A program made the translations under genes and the position numbers. A DNA stretch of 64,000 nt from Trinickia fusca (GTDB lineage: Bacteria; Pseudomonadota; Gammaproteobacteria; Burkholderiales; Burkholderiaceae): the NCBI RefSeq assembly GCF_003628145.1, contig NZ_RBZV01000009.1:1-64000 (forward strand), in the 5' to 3' direction. Shown piece by piece: positions 26,286 through 35,892 of the stretch (the first letter of the stretch is position 1; every line of letters starts with the position of its first letter). The notes under the pieces were generated by a model that was given only the letters and a program-made list of their open reading frames with translations, made no database searches and was not told the DNA's origin.

Positions 26286-28669
26286 GGACGCGCTCCTGCA
26301 GCCAGGTTGGCTTGCGGCGACGGCTGCGGGGCCGCCGATGCGCCAGGCGGCACGGTGGACGGCGTCGCGGGCGCATTGCCTGGCGTCTGGGTCGGGGTCG
26401 GGGTCTGGGCCGGCGCTTGAGCAGCAGCACGCTCGCGCGTCGTGCGCGTCAGGTCGAACAGATTCTGCGCCGGCACCGCGCCCTGGCTCGGCCCCGGCGG
26501 CGCCGGCGGCATCTCGGGCACGTCGTTATCCTTGATCAGGCGGTTGCCGGTCTCGTAGCCCTGCTGCTGAGCGCGCATATAGTCGTAGCGGCTCATCGTG
26601 ATGGCCGCGCTGTCTTGCTGGTCGCGCACGATGACGGGCCGCAGGAACACCATCAGGTTGTCCTTCGTGCGCGTCTTGTTTTCCGAACGGAAAAGCTGGC
26701 CGAGCCACGGAATGTCGCCGAGCAGCGGCACTTTCTGCACGCTCGTCGTGTAGTTGTCGCTCATCAGGCCGCCCAGCACGATGATTTCGCCATCGTCGGC
26801 GAGCACCGTCGACTGGATCGAGCGCTTGTCCAGTACGTAGCCGCCGGTGTTGACGTTGTTGGTGCTGGTCGGATCGATCGTGGACTGCTCGGTGTAAAGC
26901 TGCATCTTGAGCAGGCCGCCCTCGGTGATCTGCGGCTTGACGTGCAGCACCGTGCCGATGTCCTGGCGATCGAAGGTATTGAGCACCGACGTGGTGTTGT
27001 TCGTCGTGGCGCTCAGGGTCCCGATCGAGCCTTGGGGTATGGGAATGTTCTGGCCGACCATGATCTTGGCTTCCTCGTTGTCGAGGGTGATCAGGTTCGG
27101 TGTCGACAACACGTTCGCCTCGCTCGAGGTCGCCAGCGCCTGCAGCAAGCCGCCGAGCCCGAAGATGTTGCCGAACCGGTGCAGCAGGCCCACGTTCAGA
27201 CCACTGCTGAGCAGGTTGGTGCCCAAGGTTGTCAGCGCGGCGGTCGGATTCTGCGCAACGATCGCGCCGGTGCCGGTCAGCCCGACGATGCTCTGCGTGC
27301 CGGTGTTGTTGCTGAAATTCGATCCGCCATACACGCCGTTATTGTGATCTTGCGAAAGCAGCGCGCCTTGCCACTGGATCCCGAGATTCGCGCCCGTATT
27401 GGCCGACAGCTCGACGATCAGCGCTTCGATGTAGACCTGCGCACGGCGCGCATCGAGCTGATCGATGACCGCGCGCAGGTTGCGGTAGACCGGATCGGAT
27501 GCCGTAATGATCAGCGAGTTCGTGGCCGCGTCGGCCTGGATCATGCCGCCGGGCGGATTCTCTTCCCCGGCCCCGCCTTGCTTTTCGCCAAGGAAGCCCT
27601 GAGTACCGATGCCGGCACCGCCGGTGCCGCCCATCGAGCCGCCGCTGCTGCCGCCGAGCGAGCCGCCGTACGAAGACGGTAGCGGCGGGGTGCCCGGCGC
27701 GCCCGTCGACGAAGACAAGCCGCCGCCTGACGTGCCTTGGCTGAACGAGCTGGCCGTATTCGATTCGGCGCTCGCGCCCGTACTCTCGCCACCACCCTTG
27801 CCCATCATGCCGCGCAGCGTCTTGGCGAGCTGCACCGCGTTCGCGTTGCGCAAGTGTACGACGTGCATGTTGCCCGGCACGCCGCTCGGCGCATCGAGTT
27901 GCTGCGCGAGCTTCTTCGCTTGCGCCAGACGTGCCTTGTTCGTGGCACGGATCAGCAGCGCATTGGTACGCGGATCGGCGTTGACCGACACCTTCAGTGT
28001 GGCGTCGGTACTGCCGACCGCACCGGGGTCGAGCAACTTGCTCAGTTGCTGCGCGACGTCGATCGCATTCGCATTTTTCAATTGAACGACTTCGACCTGC
28101 TGGCCGGCCGCGTTGTCGATACCGGCGATGATCGATCCGATACGGCGCACATTGTCCGCGTAGTCGGTCACGACGAGCGTGTTGTTGGCCGGATAGGCCG
28201 CGATCGTATTGTTCGGTGAGATCAGGGGGCGCAGTACCGGCAGGAGGTTGTTCGCCGATTCGTTGTGCAGCTCGAAGACCTGCGTGATCACCTGATCGCC
28301 GCGCGCCGGCGTCGTGTTGCCCACGTAGGTCGGCACGCCTTGCAGTTTCGCGTCGGCTTCGGGCACGACCTTGAGCACGCCGTGGTCCTCCACGAGCGAG
28401 AAGCCTTGCATGCGCAGCGCCGCTTGCAGCGTCTTGAGCGCCTGGTCCTCGGGCACCGGATTTTCCGAAACGAGGTTGAGCTGGCCCTTGACGCGCGGGT
28501 CGACGATGATCGTTTTGCCGGTTGCCGCGCCAATCGCTTTGGCCACCTGATCGATATCGGCGTTGACGAAATTGAGCGTCACTGCCGCATAGGCAACCTG
28601 GGCAGTCACGAGTCCGGCAACCAGCAGTGAGGTTGCGATGCGGCGCAATGCCATACGATTTCTTGTCAT
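26282..28669 (-). CDS. gspD: Type II secretion outer-membrane secretin D
   Basis: 795 residues. Signal peptide (cleavage near AYAAV), N0 domain (VTLNFVNADIDQVAKAIG), N1-N3 domains, and the secretin core with VPLLGDIPWLGQLF and the C-terminal region. A long glycine/serine-rich insert (about residues 285-375) lies in or after N3, and the C-terminal tail is alanine/proline/glutamine-rich with no obvious S-domain. It forms the exit channel. It starts the minus-strand gspDEF unit. No pilotin (GspS) gene is seen nearby. Confidence 0.96.
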   Translation of the reverse strand: MTRNRMALRRIATSLLVAGLVTAQVAYAAVTLNFVNADIDQVAKAIGAATGKTIIVDPRVKGQLNLVSENPVPEDQALKTLQAALRMQGFSLVEDHGVLKVVPEADAKLQGVPTYVGNTTPARGDQVITQVFELHNESANNLLPVLRPLISPNNTIAAYPANNTLVVTDYADNVRRIGSIIAGIDNAAGQQVEVVQLKNANAIDVAQQLSKLLDPGAVGSTDATLKVSVNADPRTNALLIRATNKARLAQAKKLAQQLDAPSGVPGNMHVVHLRNANAVQLAKTLRGMMGKGGGESTGASAESNTASSFSQGTSGGGLSSSTGAPGTPPLPSSYGGSLGGSSGGSMGGTGGAGIGTQGFLGEKQGGAGEENPPGGMIQADAATNSLIITASDPVYRNLRAVIDQLDARRAQVYIEALIVELSANTGANLGIQWQGALLSQDHNNGVYGGSNFSNNTGTQSIVGLTGTGAIVAQNPTAALTTLGTNLLSSGLNVGLLHRFGNIFGLGGLLQALATSSEANVLSTPNLITLDNEEAKIMVGQNIPIPQGSIGTLSATTNNTTSVLNTFDRQDIGTVLHVKPQITEGGLLKMQLYTEQSTIDPTSTNNVNTGGYVLDKRSIQSTVLADDGEIIVLGGLMSDNYTTSVQKVPLLGDIPWLGQLFRSENKTRTKDNLMVFLRPVIVRDQQDSAAITMSRYDYMRAQQQGYETGNRLIKDNDVPEMPPAPPGPSQGAVPAQNLFDLTRTTRERAAAQAPAQTPTPTQTPGNAPATPSTVPPGASAAPQPSPQANLAAGARP

Positions 28670-29122
28670 GGATATGAGTTCAATGCAATGCGAAGGTGCC
28701 AGCTCCGGGCGGTCCTGCTTCGCAGCCGTTTGCGCGCCTGCCCCTCGCGCCGACGTCCGCCCGCCGTTTTAAAAGTCGAACAGTAGCAGTTTTTTGTGTC
28801 TCGTTAATAACGAGGAGTCGAGCTTAGCTTCGTTTTTTGAACAGAATATTCCTAAACATCAGACGAGCTGCCGCATTTCCGGCGACAATCGCTTACGCCT
28901 GCTGGATTGCAGTTTGTCCGCGGACGGCAGCCTTATGTCCGTCGGCCTGCTTTGCCGGACCGACGGCACCCGGTATCATACGGGCGTTATTTTCAGATCG
29001 ACTCGATTAGCAAGCTCGGGTTTTCCCGGGATTGTTGGCCTCAAACACGAGCGATCGTAGTACGCAACCGAACCTTGCGAGGCGATTTAATCAGACCGCA
29101 TTGACCGAAGGACGTTCAAGCG
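28670..29122. other. Divergent promoter region of gspD and the lytic transglycosylase gene
   Basis: 453 bp. It contains a perfect 15-bp palindrome, CTCGTTAATAACGAG (28800-28814), 131 bp upstream of gspD, which could be a regulator site. The sequence around 28770-28860 is AT-richer than its surroundings. No gene is supported. Confidence 0.5.
28800..28814. promoter_or_regulatory. 15-bp palindrome upstream of gspD
   Basis: CTCGTTA-A-TAACGAG, a perfect dyad in the gspD upstream region. A dimeric repressor or activator could bind it; no regulator is identified. Confidence 0.35.
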
Positions 29123-29569
29123 ATGAGACGGACACTTCTGATTCTTACCGCAGGACTTGCCGCGTGGCTCGCGAGTGCACCCGCGCGCGCCGATTGCTTC
29201 GACGAAGCCGCGCAATACCAAAAGGTCAATCCGCTGATTCTGCGCGCGATCGCATGGCAAGAATCGCACAATCGGCCCGACGCCAAGCACAAGAACGCGA
29301 ACGGTTCGGTCGACTACGGGCTTATGCAAATCAACTCGATCCATTTGCCCACGCTCGCACAATACGGCATCTCGAGCAATACGCTGATGGAGCCGTGCAA
29401 GAGCGTCTATATCGCCGCATGGCATCTGCGCCAGAAGATGAACAAGTACGGCAATACGTGGCAAGCGGTCGGCGCCTACCATTCCGAAACGCCTTCGCTG
29501 CGCGATCACTATGCGCGCCAGATCGTCGACATTCTCACGCAATGGAAGCTTTTGCAGGCGCAGCAGTAA
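29123..29569 (+). CDS. Exported lytic transglycosylase (IagB-like SLT domain)
   Basis: 148 residues. Signal peptide (cleavage near ARADC), then a single SLT domain with the catalytic glutamate in AIAWQESHNRPDA, followed by SVDYGLMQIN and VGAYHSET, all standard for soluble lytic transglycosylases of the IagB/VirB1 group. Such enzymes open peptidoglycan for assembly of envelope-spanning machines. Its place beside gspD suggests a role in fitting the type II apparatus through the cell wall, although this is inferred from position. Confidence 0.92.
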   Translation: MRRTLLILTAGLAAWLASAPARADCFDEAAQYQKVNPLILRAIAWQESHNRPDAKHKNANGSVDYGLMQINSIHLPTLAQYGISSNTLMEPCKSVYIAAWHLRQKMNKYGNTWQAVGAYHSETPSLRDHYARQIVDILTQWKLLQAQQ

Positions 29570-29689
29570 TCGGTCGCACCTGATTGCACGGGCGAGCGGG
29601 CGGCGTTTGGTGCACAATGCTCGGTGCGCGCGCCGCGCCGCTTTTGCGCGTACGGCGCTGCTTTTCTCACCATTCGACGCCCTACTGCA

Positions 29690-30973
29690 ATGAACCAGCC
29701 GCCATTGCCCGTCACCGTGCTCTCCGGTTTTCTCGGCGCGGGCAAGACCACGCTCCTGAACCATATTCTCGCGAACCGCGCAGGCCTGCGCGTGGCCGTG
29801 ATCGTCAACGATCTGGCCGCCGTCAACATCGATGTCTCGCTCGTGCGCGATGCCGCCGAGCTGTCACACGTCGAGGAACGGCTGGTCGAGATGTCGAACG
29901 GCTGCATCTGTTGCACGTTGCGCGACGATCTGCTCACCGAAATCCGCCGTCTGGCCGATGAAAACCGTTTCGACGCGATCCTCATCGAGTCGACGGGCAT
30001 CGCCGAACCGATGCCGATCGCCGAGACTTTCACGTTCACCGACGACGACGGTGTCTCGCTGGCCGACGTCGCGCGGCTCGACACGATGGTCACCGTCGTC
30101 GACGCCTACAACTTCCTGCGCGACTACGCCTCTGCGCAGGCGCTGTCCGAACGCGGTATCGCCGCGAGCGATGAAGACGACCGTACGCTCGTCGAGTTGC
30201 TGATCGAACAGATCGAGTTCTGCGACGTACTCGTCGTCAACAAGGCCGATCTCGTCGATGCCGATGCGCTCGAGCGTCTGCAACGCATCCTCGCCCGGCT
30301 CAATCCGCGTGCAGTTCAGATCGTCAGCCGCTTCGGCGACGTGCCGCTTCACGAAGTGCTCGACACGAATCGCTTCGATTTCGAAGCGGCCGAAAGCGCA
30401 CCGGGCTGGCTCGCGTCGCTCGAGCACGAACATGAGCACGAACACGGTCATGAAAGCGAGGCCGACCGCTACGGCATCGGCAACTTCGTTTACCGCGCGC
30501 GCAAGCCGTTTCACCCCGAACGTCTATGGGCGCTGCTGCACGAGGAGTGGCAAGGGGTGTTGCGCAGCAAAGGCTTTTTCTGGCTCGCGACGCGCCATGA
30601 TGTCGTCGGCTCGCTGTCGCAGGCCGGCGGCGCCTGCCGTCACGGTCCGGCTGGGTTCTGGTGGGCGGCGCAACCGCGCAGCGAATGGCCCCAAGACGAT
30701 GAGCTGGCGGTCGAAATCGCCGCAGACTGGTATGGCGCCCCCGACGACGCGACGATCGGCGACCGACGCCAGGAACTCGTGATGATCGGCGTCGGGCTCG
30801 ATCCCGCGCTGTGGCGGGCCAAGCTCGATGCATGTCTGCTAACCGACGAAGAGTACGCGCTGGGCCCGGCAGGCTGGACCGGCTTGCCCGATCCTTTCCC
30901 CACCTGGGATCTCGACGAACACGAACACGAGGACGACCACGGCGGCCACGGCGACGGCCAGATCGTCCACTGA
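29690..30973 (+). CDS. CobW/COG0523-family GTPase, probable zinc metallochaperone
   Basis: 427 residues. The GTPase domain has Walker A GFLGAGKT (13-20), the family metal motif GCICC (71-75), ESTGIAEP, and NKAD for guanine recognition. A CobW C-terminal domain follows. Two histidine-rich stretches ([11 protein letters not shown] in the middle, [14 protein letters not shown] at the end) suggest Zn or another transition metal as cargo. ATG 29690 ([13 protein letters not shown]) matches relatives. I looked for a Zur-type box upstream and saw none, so metal control is not established from sequence. Confidence 0.9.
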   Translation: MNQPPLPVTVLSGFLGAGKTTLLNHILANRAGLRVAVIVNDLAAVNIDVSLVRDAAELSHVEERLVEMSNGCICCTLRDDLLTEIRRLADENRFDAILIESTGIAEPMPIAETFTFTDDDGVSLADVARLDTMVTVVDAYNFLRDYASAQALSERGIAASDEDDRTLVELLIEQIEFCDVLVVNKADLVDADALERLQRILARLNPRAVQIVSRFGDVPLHEVLDTNRFDFEAAESAPGWLASLEHEHEHEHGHESEADRYGIGNFVYRARKPFHPERLWALLHEEWQGVLRSKGFFWLATRHDVVGSLSQAGGACRHGPAGFWWAAQPRSEWPQDDELAVEIAADWYGAPDDATIGDRRQELVMIGVGLDPALWRAKLDACLLTDEEYALGPAGWTGLPDPFPTWDLDEHEHEDDHGGHGDGQIVH

Positions 30974-31066
30974 ACGAAGATCGGCGCTCGGTGAGGCCTG
31001 CAGGCTTGCATCGCAGGCACACTCGAGCACCGCACCCGCCCAACAAAAAAGCAAAATATATGGGCG

Positions 31067-31090
31067 AAAAAAAACCCGCCGGAGGCGGGT
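31067..31090 (-). terminator. Rho-independent terminator of the HU gene
   Basis: Stem ACCCGCC (31074-31080) with GGCGGGT (31084-31090), 3-nt loop, and eight A on the plus strand (31067-31074) giving a U-tract on the minus-strand RNA. It lies 26 bp past the HU stop. Confidence 0.9.
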
Positions 31091-31115
31091 GTCGACAAAG
31101 CGCAGCCGTTAGGGC

Positions 31116-31394
31116 TTAGCGCTTGTTGACGGCATCCTTGAACGCCTTGCCTGCCGTGAACTTGACGGTCTTGGCAGCCGGAATCTTGATGGTTTCGCCC
31201 GTCTTCGGGTTACGGCCGGTGCGCGCTGCGCGCTTGCCCGAGCCGAAGCTGCCGAAGCCGATCAGCTGAACCGCGTCACCCTTCGACACTGCCTTCTTGA
31301 TCACTTCGAGCAGGGTGTCCAGCGTTTCGCCGGTTTGAGCCTTGCTAGCGCCCGTCTGACCTGCGACGGCGTCGATCAGTTCCTGTTTGTTCAT
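31116..31394 (-). CDS. hup: DNA-binding protein HU
   Basis: 92 residues, the standard HU length. [15 protein letters not shown] at the start, the signature [22 protein letters not shown], and [16 protein letters not shown] at the end. HU bends and compacts DNA and helps DnaA open the origin in E. coli; this gene lies only about 2.5 kb from the proposed oriC. AGAGGA lies about 6 nt upstream of the ATG. Own promoter (31446-31473) and terminator indicate a monocistronic unit. Confidence 0.96.
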   Translation of the reverse strand: MNKQELIDAVAGQTGASKAQTGETLDTLLEVIKKAVSKGDAVQLIGFGSFGSGKRAARTGRNPKTGETIKIPAAKTVKFTAGKAFKDAVNKR

Positions 31395-31818
31395 TAACGT
31401 TCCTCTTTATCAATTGAAGTGACACTGACAGCGCAAAACGCGCCGATTATACGTACGCAAGCTGTGCCGTCGAGAAGCTGTGGCGAAGCGTGCGCCCCAG
31501 GTGCCACGCGATACCCCCGACGCGACGACCTTTCGGCGCTTGCTATGATAGCTCAGCGCAAACCCAATAACGGCAAGGCTTTCAAAGAATTTAGCCCTTC
31601 TTTGCCTTGTCGGGACTGGGTTTCCACGCATTGTCTTACTCGCGAGCCCCGGCTGCCAAGCGCGGAGCAGCGTCGCGACGATGCTCCGTTGGATTTTGCC
31701 AACGCTTGGAAACGCCCGCCCCAAGGGGCTTTGCGGCCGATTTCCGATTGGCGCTGGACGGCGCCGGTCGGGCCTTGTCGGCTCCCGATTGTCCGCTTTC
31801 GATTCGTTTTCGCTTCGC
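31395..31818. other. Intergenic region between HU and mnmC
   Basis: 424 bp between divergent genes. The left part holds the HU promoter and 5' leader. The frame of mnmC stays open back to 31681, but the extra residues do not resemble MnmC. No other gene or strong motif is seen. Confidence 0.45.
31446..31473 (-). promoter_or_regulatory. Probable sigma-70 promoter of the HU gene
   Basis: Read on the minus strand: TCGACG (-35), 16-bp spacer, perfect TATAAT (-10, complement of 31446-31451), about 50 nt upstream of the HU start. Confidence 0.55.
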
Positions 31819-33789
31819 ATGATCGCTCCGCTTCAGCCCGCCACGCTTGCCTTTCGCGACGACGGCACACCGTTTTCCCCCGCTTACGACGACGTCTATC
31901 ACAGCGCCGCCGGGGCGTTTGCTCAGGCGCGCCACGTCTTTATCGAAGGTAACGCGCTGCTTGCCCGATGGCGGGACCATCGCCAATTCACGATCCTCGA
32001 GACGGGTTTCGGCCTTGGCGGCAACTTCCTCGCGACCTGGGCCGCATGGCGCGAAGACGTGTCGCGCTGCGAGCGGCTGCACTTCGTGTCGATCGAAAAA
32101 CATCCGTTTCACGCGCAGGACTTACGCGTCCTGTATGAGCGAATCGTTGCAGATGCAACGATTGCGCCGCTTGCCGCGCAATTGGCCGATGCCTGGCCAA
32201 TGCTCGTGCCGGGCCTGCATCGTCTCGAGTTCGAAAACGGGCGCGTCGTGCTGACGATCGCGTTCGGCGATGCACTCGAGCTGCTGCCGAAGCTATGGCT
32301 GCGCGCCGATGCCTTCTATCTGGACGGATTTTCGCCGGCGAAGAATCCCGATCTGTGGTCCGAGCCCGTCTTCAAGGCGCTCGCGCGCGTGGCCGGCGAC
32401 GACGCGACGCTCGCCACCTACACCTGCGCGGGACACATCCGGCGCGGCCTCGAAGCGACGGGCTTCGTCTGCACGAAAACCGAAGGCTTCGCAGGCAAGC
32501 GCACCATGTTGACCGGCCACTTCGCGCCGCGCTGGCGCGTACGTCGACACGAACCGCCGTTGCCACAGCCCGTTGCCGACAAGCATGCAATCGTGATTGG
32601 CGCCGGCATGGCCGGTTGCGCGCTGATCGAGCGGCTCGCCGCGCGTGGCTGGCGCATCAGCGTGATCGAACGCCACACGGCATTCGCGCGTGAAGCATCG
32701 GGCAATCCGGCCGGCGTCTTTCATCCCTTGCTCTCGCGCGACGACAGTGTCGCTTCGCGCATCACACGCGCCGGCTTCCTCTATGCCCTCGGACGCTGGG
32801 GAGCGCTCGAACAAGCCGGGCTCGGCTTCGCGCGCACGCGCTCGGGTCTGCTGCATCTGGCCGAAAGCGACGACGAAGCGCATGCGCTCACCGAGGCGAT
32901 CGCGACGTTCGGCTATCCGCCCGAGTACGCGCGAGGCGTATCGGCCGCAGACGCCCAAGCGCTGGCGCAAACGGCGCTCATGCGCGGCGGGTGGTTCTAT
33001 CCGCTAGGCGGCGCGCTCGATCCCGCCTTGCTTTGCACAGCCTTGTGCACGATGGCCGGCGAGCGCTTGACCTGGCACTTCGGCCGTCAAGCCGCGCGGC
33101 TCGCGCGTCACAGCGATACATGGGAAGTGTTCGACGAAGCCGGCGAGCCGATTGCGCGTGCTCCGGTCGTGATCTTCGCGAACGCGCGCGATGCCGCCCG
33201 CGTGGCAGGTCTCACGCACGCGCCGACCCGTATCGTGCGCGGCCAGCTCACACGCTTGCCGGCACAAGTGGCACCGCACCTGGCCGTGCCACTGATCGGC
33301 GACGGCTATGCGGTGCCGCTCGGCGAAAACACGGGACTCCTGACCGGCGCCACTTACGAAGTCGACGATGACGATCGGAGCGAACGCGCCGCCGGCCATG
33401 CTGAAAACCTCGCGCGGCTGGCGGTCATGCTGCCCGCGGCGCGCGAGACGCTGGCCAGCGTCGATTCAGCCTCGCTCTCCGGCCGCGTCGCATTTCGCTG
33501 CGTGACGAGCGACCGTCTACCGATGATCGGCTCACTGGCCGACGAAGCGGCTTGCGCGCGCGATGCTGCTGCGCTGCGCGGTGCTTGGCCGCTCGATCTG
33601 CCGCGCGCGGAGGGACTGTACGGCGCATTCGCTTTCGGCTCGCGCGGGCTCGTGTGGTCTTCGTTGGGCGCAGAGCTCGTCGCGGCCCAGATCGAAGGGG
33701 AGCCCTGGCCGCTCGAGCGCGATCTGGCCGAGAGCCTCGACCCTGCGCGCTACCTGCTGCGCTCATTGCGCCAAGGGCAGGCCGGATAA
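31819..33789 (+). CDS. mnmC: Bifunctional tRNA 5-methylaminomethyl-2-thiouridine synthase
   Basis: 656 residues, two fused enzymes that finish mnm5s2U34 in tRNA. The N-terminal methyltransferase domain (about 1-240) has the SAM loop ILETGFGLGGNFLATW and the YLDGFSPAKNPDLW motif. The C-terminal FAD domain (from about 255, VIGAGMAGCALIERLAARGW) removes the carboxymethyl group first. It acts downstream of MnmE/MnmG; mnmG itself is 27 kb away at 60371. The start MIAPLQPATLAFRDDG is chosen from the family N terminus. Confidence 0.95.
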   Translation: MIAPLQPATLAFRDDGTPFSPAYDDVYHSAAGAFAQARHVFIEGNALLARWRDHRQFTILETGFGLGGNFLATWAAWREDVSRCERLHFVSIEKHPFHAQDLRVLYERIVADATIAPLAAQLADAWPMLVPGLHRLEFENGRVVLTIAFGDALELLPKLWLRADAFYLDGFSPAKNPDLWSEPVFKALARVAGDDATLATYTCAGHIRRGLEATGFVCTKTEGFAGKRTMLTGHFAPRWRVRRHEPPLPQPVADKHAIVIGAGMAGCALIERLAARGWRISVIERHTAFAREASGNPAGVFHPLLSRDDSVASRITRAGFLYALGRWGALEQAGLGFARTRSGLLHLAESDDEAHALTEAIATFGYPPEYARGVSAADAQALAQTALMRGGWFYPLGGALDPALLCTALCTMAGERLTWHFGRQAARLARHSDTWEVFDEAGEPIARAPVVIFANARDAARVAGLTHAPTRIVRGQLTRLPAQVAPHLAVPLIGDGYAVPLGENTGLLTGATYEVDDDDRSERAAGHAENLARLAVMLPAARETLASVDSASLSGRVAFRCVTSDRLPMIGSLADEAACARDAAALRGAWPLDLPRAEGLYGAFAFGSRGLVWSSLGAELVAAQIEGEPWPLERDLAESLDPARYLLRSLRQGQAG

Positions 33790-33834
33790 CGAAGCCGACA
33801 GCCGATAGATAGTCGGCCAGGGCCCCCTGTAGAG

Positions 33835-34085
33835 TTATTCACTCGAACCTGTGGATAACGCCTTGATCGGCGCGTGAAATTCTTGTGTAACCGATGTGGA
33901 CGTAAACGGGACAAGTGGTGGTTGTCAAAGAACGGCCCAAAAGTTATTCCGGGAAACGGATGCGCACCGCACACGGTTAACAGAGGGTTATGCGTTCGCC
34001 AAGTCTCTGAAGTCATTCGGTAAACGGCGGTTATGCACAGAAAAGGCATGGCCTTGTTAACTTCTACTACGTATACATATAAGTA
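33835..34085 (+). other. oriC: Proposed oriC, left arm (DnaA boxes plus unwinding element)
   Basis: DnaA boxes: TTATTCACT (33835-33843, one mismatch), TGTGGATAA (33850-33858, perfect on the minus strand), TTATGCACA (34031-34039, fits TTATNCACA). After the last box come a 14-nt spacer, TTGTTAAC (34054-34061), TTCTACTAC (34062-34070) and AT-rich GTATACATATAAG. The order box, GC-containing spacer, CTA-type triplets and AT-rich DNA matches the basal unwinding system with DnaA-trios described in B. subtilis. An inverted copy lies at 37020-37260. Confidence 0.65.
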
Positions 34086-34271
34086 AACCTGTAAACCGAA
34101 GGGAAGCGAGGGTCTGGAGGTGCTGCGGCACAGCGGCAATGTGCGCCACGTCGAGTCGTGAGCTTCCTCGCATCAGATGCTTCGTCTGATCTAAAACAAA
34201 GGCATCCGTCGGACATTTTTTCCTTTTTCTGCGAAGTTGCCATTCATTTCTACCGAAAAAGAGGCAAATCA

Positions 34272-34478
34272 ATGAAGATTCGTTCGACAGTCAGGCCAGC
34301 TGTGGCACAATCTGCGTTCTTCCTGCACAAGTTGCACGTCGGCGCTTCGCAAAACCGCACTTCCGACGGAACGGCGAGAGCCGAATCGGAATCTCAAACC
34401 GGAGCGGCATCGTCCGCTTTCACTCATCCCGCCGCAGGCGCGCGATGCTCGTCGACGAACGCTCGAGCGCCCACTTGA
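34272..34478 (+). CDS. Doubtful small open frame upstream of the antiporter gene
   Basis: 68 codons starting MKIRSTVRP, preceded by GAGGCAAATCA. The product is rich in S, A and T with no membrane segment or recognisable domain. It could be a small protein, or simply part of the leader of the antiporter transcript. Listed because it has a weak ribosome-binding site and fills an otherwise empty stretch. Confidence 0.2.
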   Translation: MKIRSTVRPAVAQSAFFLHKLHVGASQNRTSDGTARAESESQTGAASSAFTHPAAGARCSSTNARAPT

Positions 34479-34646
34479 AAACGGCACATTGATCGTCGCC
34501 TTCCCGGCCGCTTGCCGGCCGACGGCATCCTTCATCGCTTAGCCGGGCGCGGCAGCGCCGCACCTAGCCGGCAAGCACGCACGCCTGGCATGCCTGCGCT
34601 GGCACCCAACCCTCGCGCGGGCTGTTCGCAAAGGAGCAGCAATCTC

Positions 34647-35849
34647 ATGAAATCGGCGTTTTCCTTTCTTCCAAGCTGGCCGTTCGCCATGAACGCGGTC
34701 TTCTGGGCCGGACTCGCCTTGTTCGCCGCCGGTCTGTTCGGTGAACTGTGCTATCGAGCCTGGCGCTTACCGCGTATTTCGGGCTATGCCGTGATCGGCG
34801 TGGTCTTGGGTACCGGCGGCCTCGGGGCCATCGATGCGAGCATGGGCGGCACGTCGCGCCTGTTGCTCGACGTCGCACTGGGGCTGTTGCTGTTCGAGCT
34901 CGGCAGCCGGCTCGATCTGCGCTGGGTTCGGCGCAACCCGTGGCTGATCGCGTCCAGCCTCGCCGAAGCGACGCTCACGTTCATCTTCGTGCTCGTGGTG
35001 CTGCTGCTCGCCCATGTGCCCGGGCCGGTCGCCACCGTGCTCGCGGCCATTTCGATGTCGACTTCGCCAGCGATGGTCATTCAGCTCAAAACGGAGCTGC
35101 GCGCGGAAGGACAAGTCACGCAGCGTCTGCTGACATTGACCGCGTTGAACAGCATGTATGCGGTCGTCGTCGAAAAGATCGTCTCGGGCTGGGTGCATCA
35201 GACCGTGTACGGCAACGTTTTCGCGACGATTCTTCAGCCGCTGTACCTGCTCGCCGGCTCGCTCGTCGTCGCCTATGCGCTCGCGCGTGCCTGCACGTTC
35301 TTCTATCGCCGCGTCAACATGCAGGACGAACACTCGTTCGTCACGCTGTTCGGTCTCGTGCTGCTCGCAATCGCGATCGCTCACATCTTCAAGCTGTCGA
35401 CGATCCTCAGTCTGCTGGCGGCCGGCATCATCGTGAAGAATCTCGAAGAGAAGCCGCAGTTATGGCCGGAGCACTTCGGCACGGCGGGATGGCTGCTGAC
35501 CGTGATTCTGTTCGTGCTTACGCTGACGTCCTTCGAGTGGCACGACGTCGCGCTCGGCGGCGCCGCGGCGCTCGGTCTCATCGTCGCGCGCTTTCTGGCC
35601 AAGCTCGCGGGCGTCCTTGCATTCGCCAAGCCGAGCGGTCTAGGCTGGAAGCAGGGCGTCGCGCTCGGTTTCTCGCTGGCGCCGATGTCGGCCCTCGCGT
35701 ATCTGCTCGTCGACGACACCTATCAGCTCTACCCGCAATTCGATCCGTCCTTGCGCGCCGTCGTGATGTGTTCGATCGTCGTTCTGCAATTGATCGGACC
35801 GTGGCTCGTGTACCGCAGTCTCACGCTGGTCGGCGAACGTCGCCAGTAA
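34647..35849 (+). CDS. Kef-type (CPA2) monovalent cation/proton antiporter, membrane domain only
   Basis: 400 residues, about 11-12 hydrophobic segments. The CPA2 pattern is seen in [18 protein letters not shown] near the N terminus and in the helix series [35 protein letters not shown]. It would exchange K+ or Na+ for protons across the inner membrane. The cytoplasmic KTN/RCK domain of KefB/KefC (about 600 residues) is missing, so glutathione gating through that domain is not possible here. AAGGAG lies 10 nt upstream of ATG 34647. It is followed after 43 bp by the YbdK-type ligase. Confidence 0.85.
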   Translation: MKSAFSFLPSWPFAMNAVFWAGLALFAAGLFGELCYRAWRLPRISGYAVIGVVLGTGGLGAIDASMGGTSRLLLDVALGLLLFELGSRLDLRWVRRNPWLIASSLAEATLTFIFVLVVLLLAHVPGPVATVLAAISMSTSPAMVIQLKTELRAEGQVTQRLLTLTALNSMYAVVVEKIVSGWVHQTVYGNVFATILQPLYLLAGSLVVAYALARACTFFYRRVNMQDEHSFVTLFGLVLLAIAIAHIFKLSTILSLLAAGIIVKNLEEKPQLWPEHFGTAGWLLTVILFVLTLTSFEWHDVALGGAAALGLIVARFLAKLAGVLAFAKPSGLGWKQGVALGFSLAPMSALAYLLVDDTYQLYPQFDPSLRAVVMCSIVVLQLIGPWLVYRSLTLVGERRQ

Positions 35850-35892
35850 CGCATCGCTCGCTCACGCACTCGAACGCATCTCAGGAAAGGTC

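Larger units (their letters stand above)
33790..34646. other. Long intergenic region containing the left oriC arm
   Basis: 857 bp between mnmC and the antiporter gene, one of the largest non-coding stretches in the window. It holds three DnaA-box-like sequences, the module box/14-nt spacer/TTGTTAAC/CTACTA (34031-34070) and an AT-rich run to about 34085. A doubtful 68-codon frame (34272-34478) and the antiporter ribosome-binding site lie to the right. Confidence 0.6.

Noticed and set aside
29570-29689. Search for a Zur box upstream of the CobW-type GTPase
   Set aside because: No GTTAT-N-ATAAC-like dyad seen; zinc regulation not claimed.
34272-34478. Treating the 68-codon frame upstream of the antiporter as a firm gene
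   Set aside because: Low-complexity S/A/T-rich product without a domain; listed only with low confidence.
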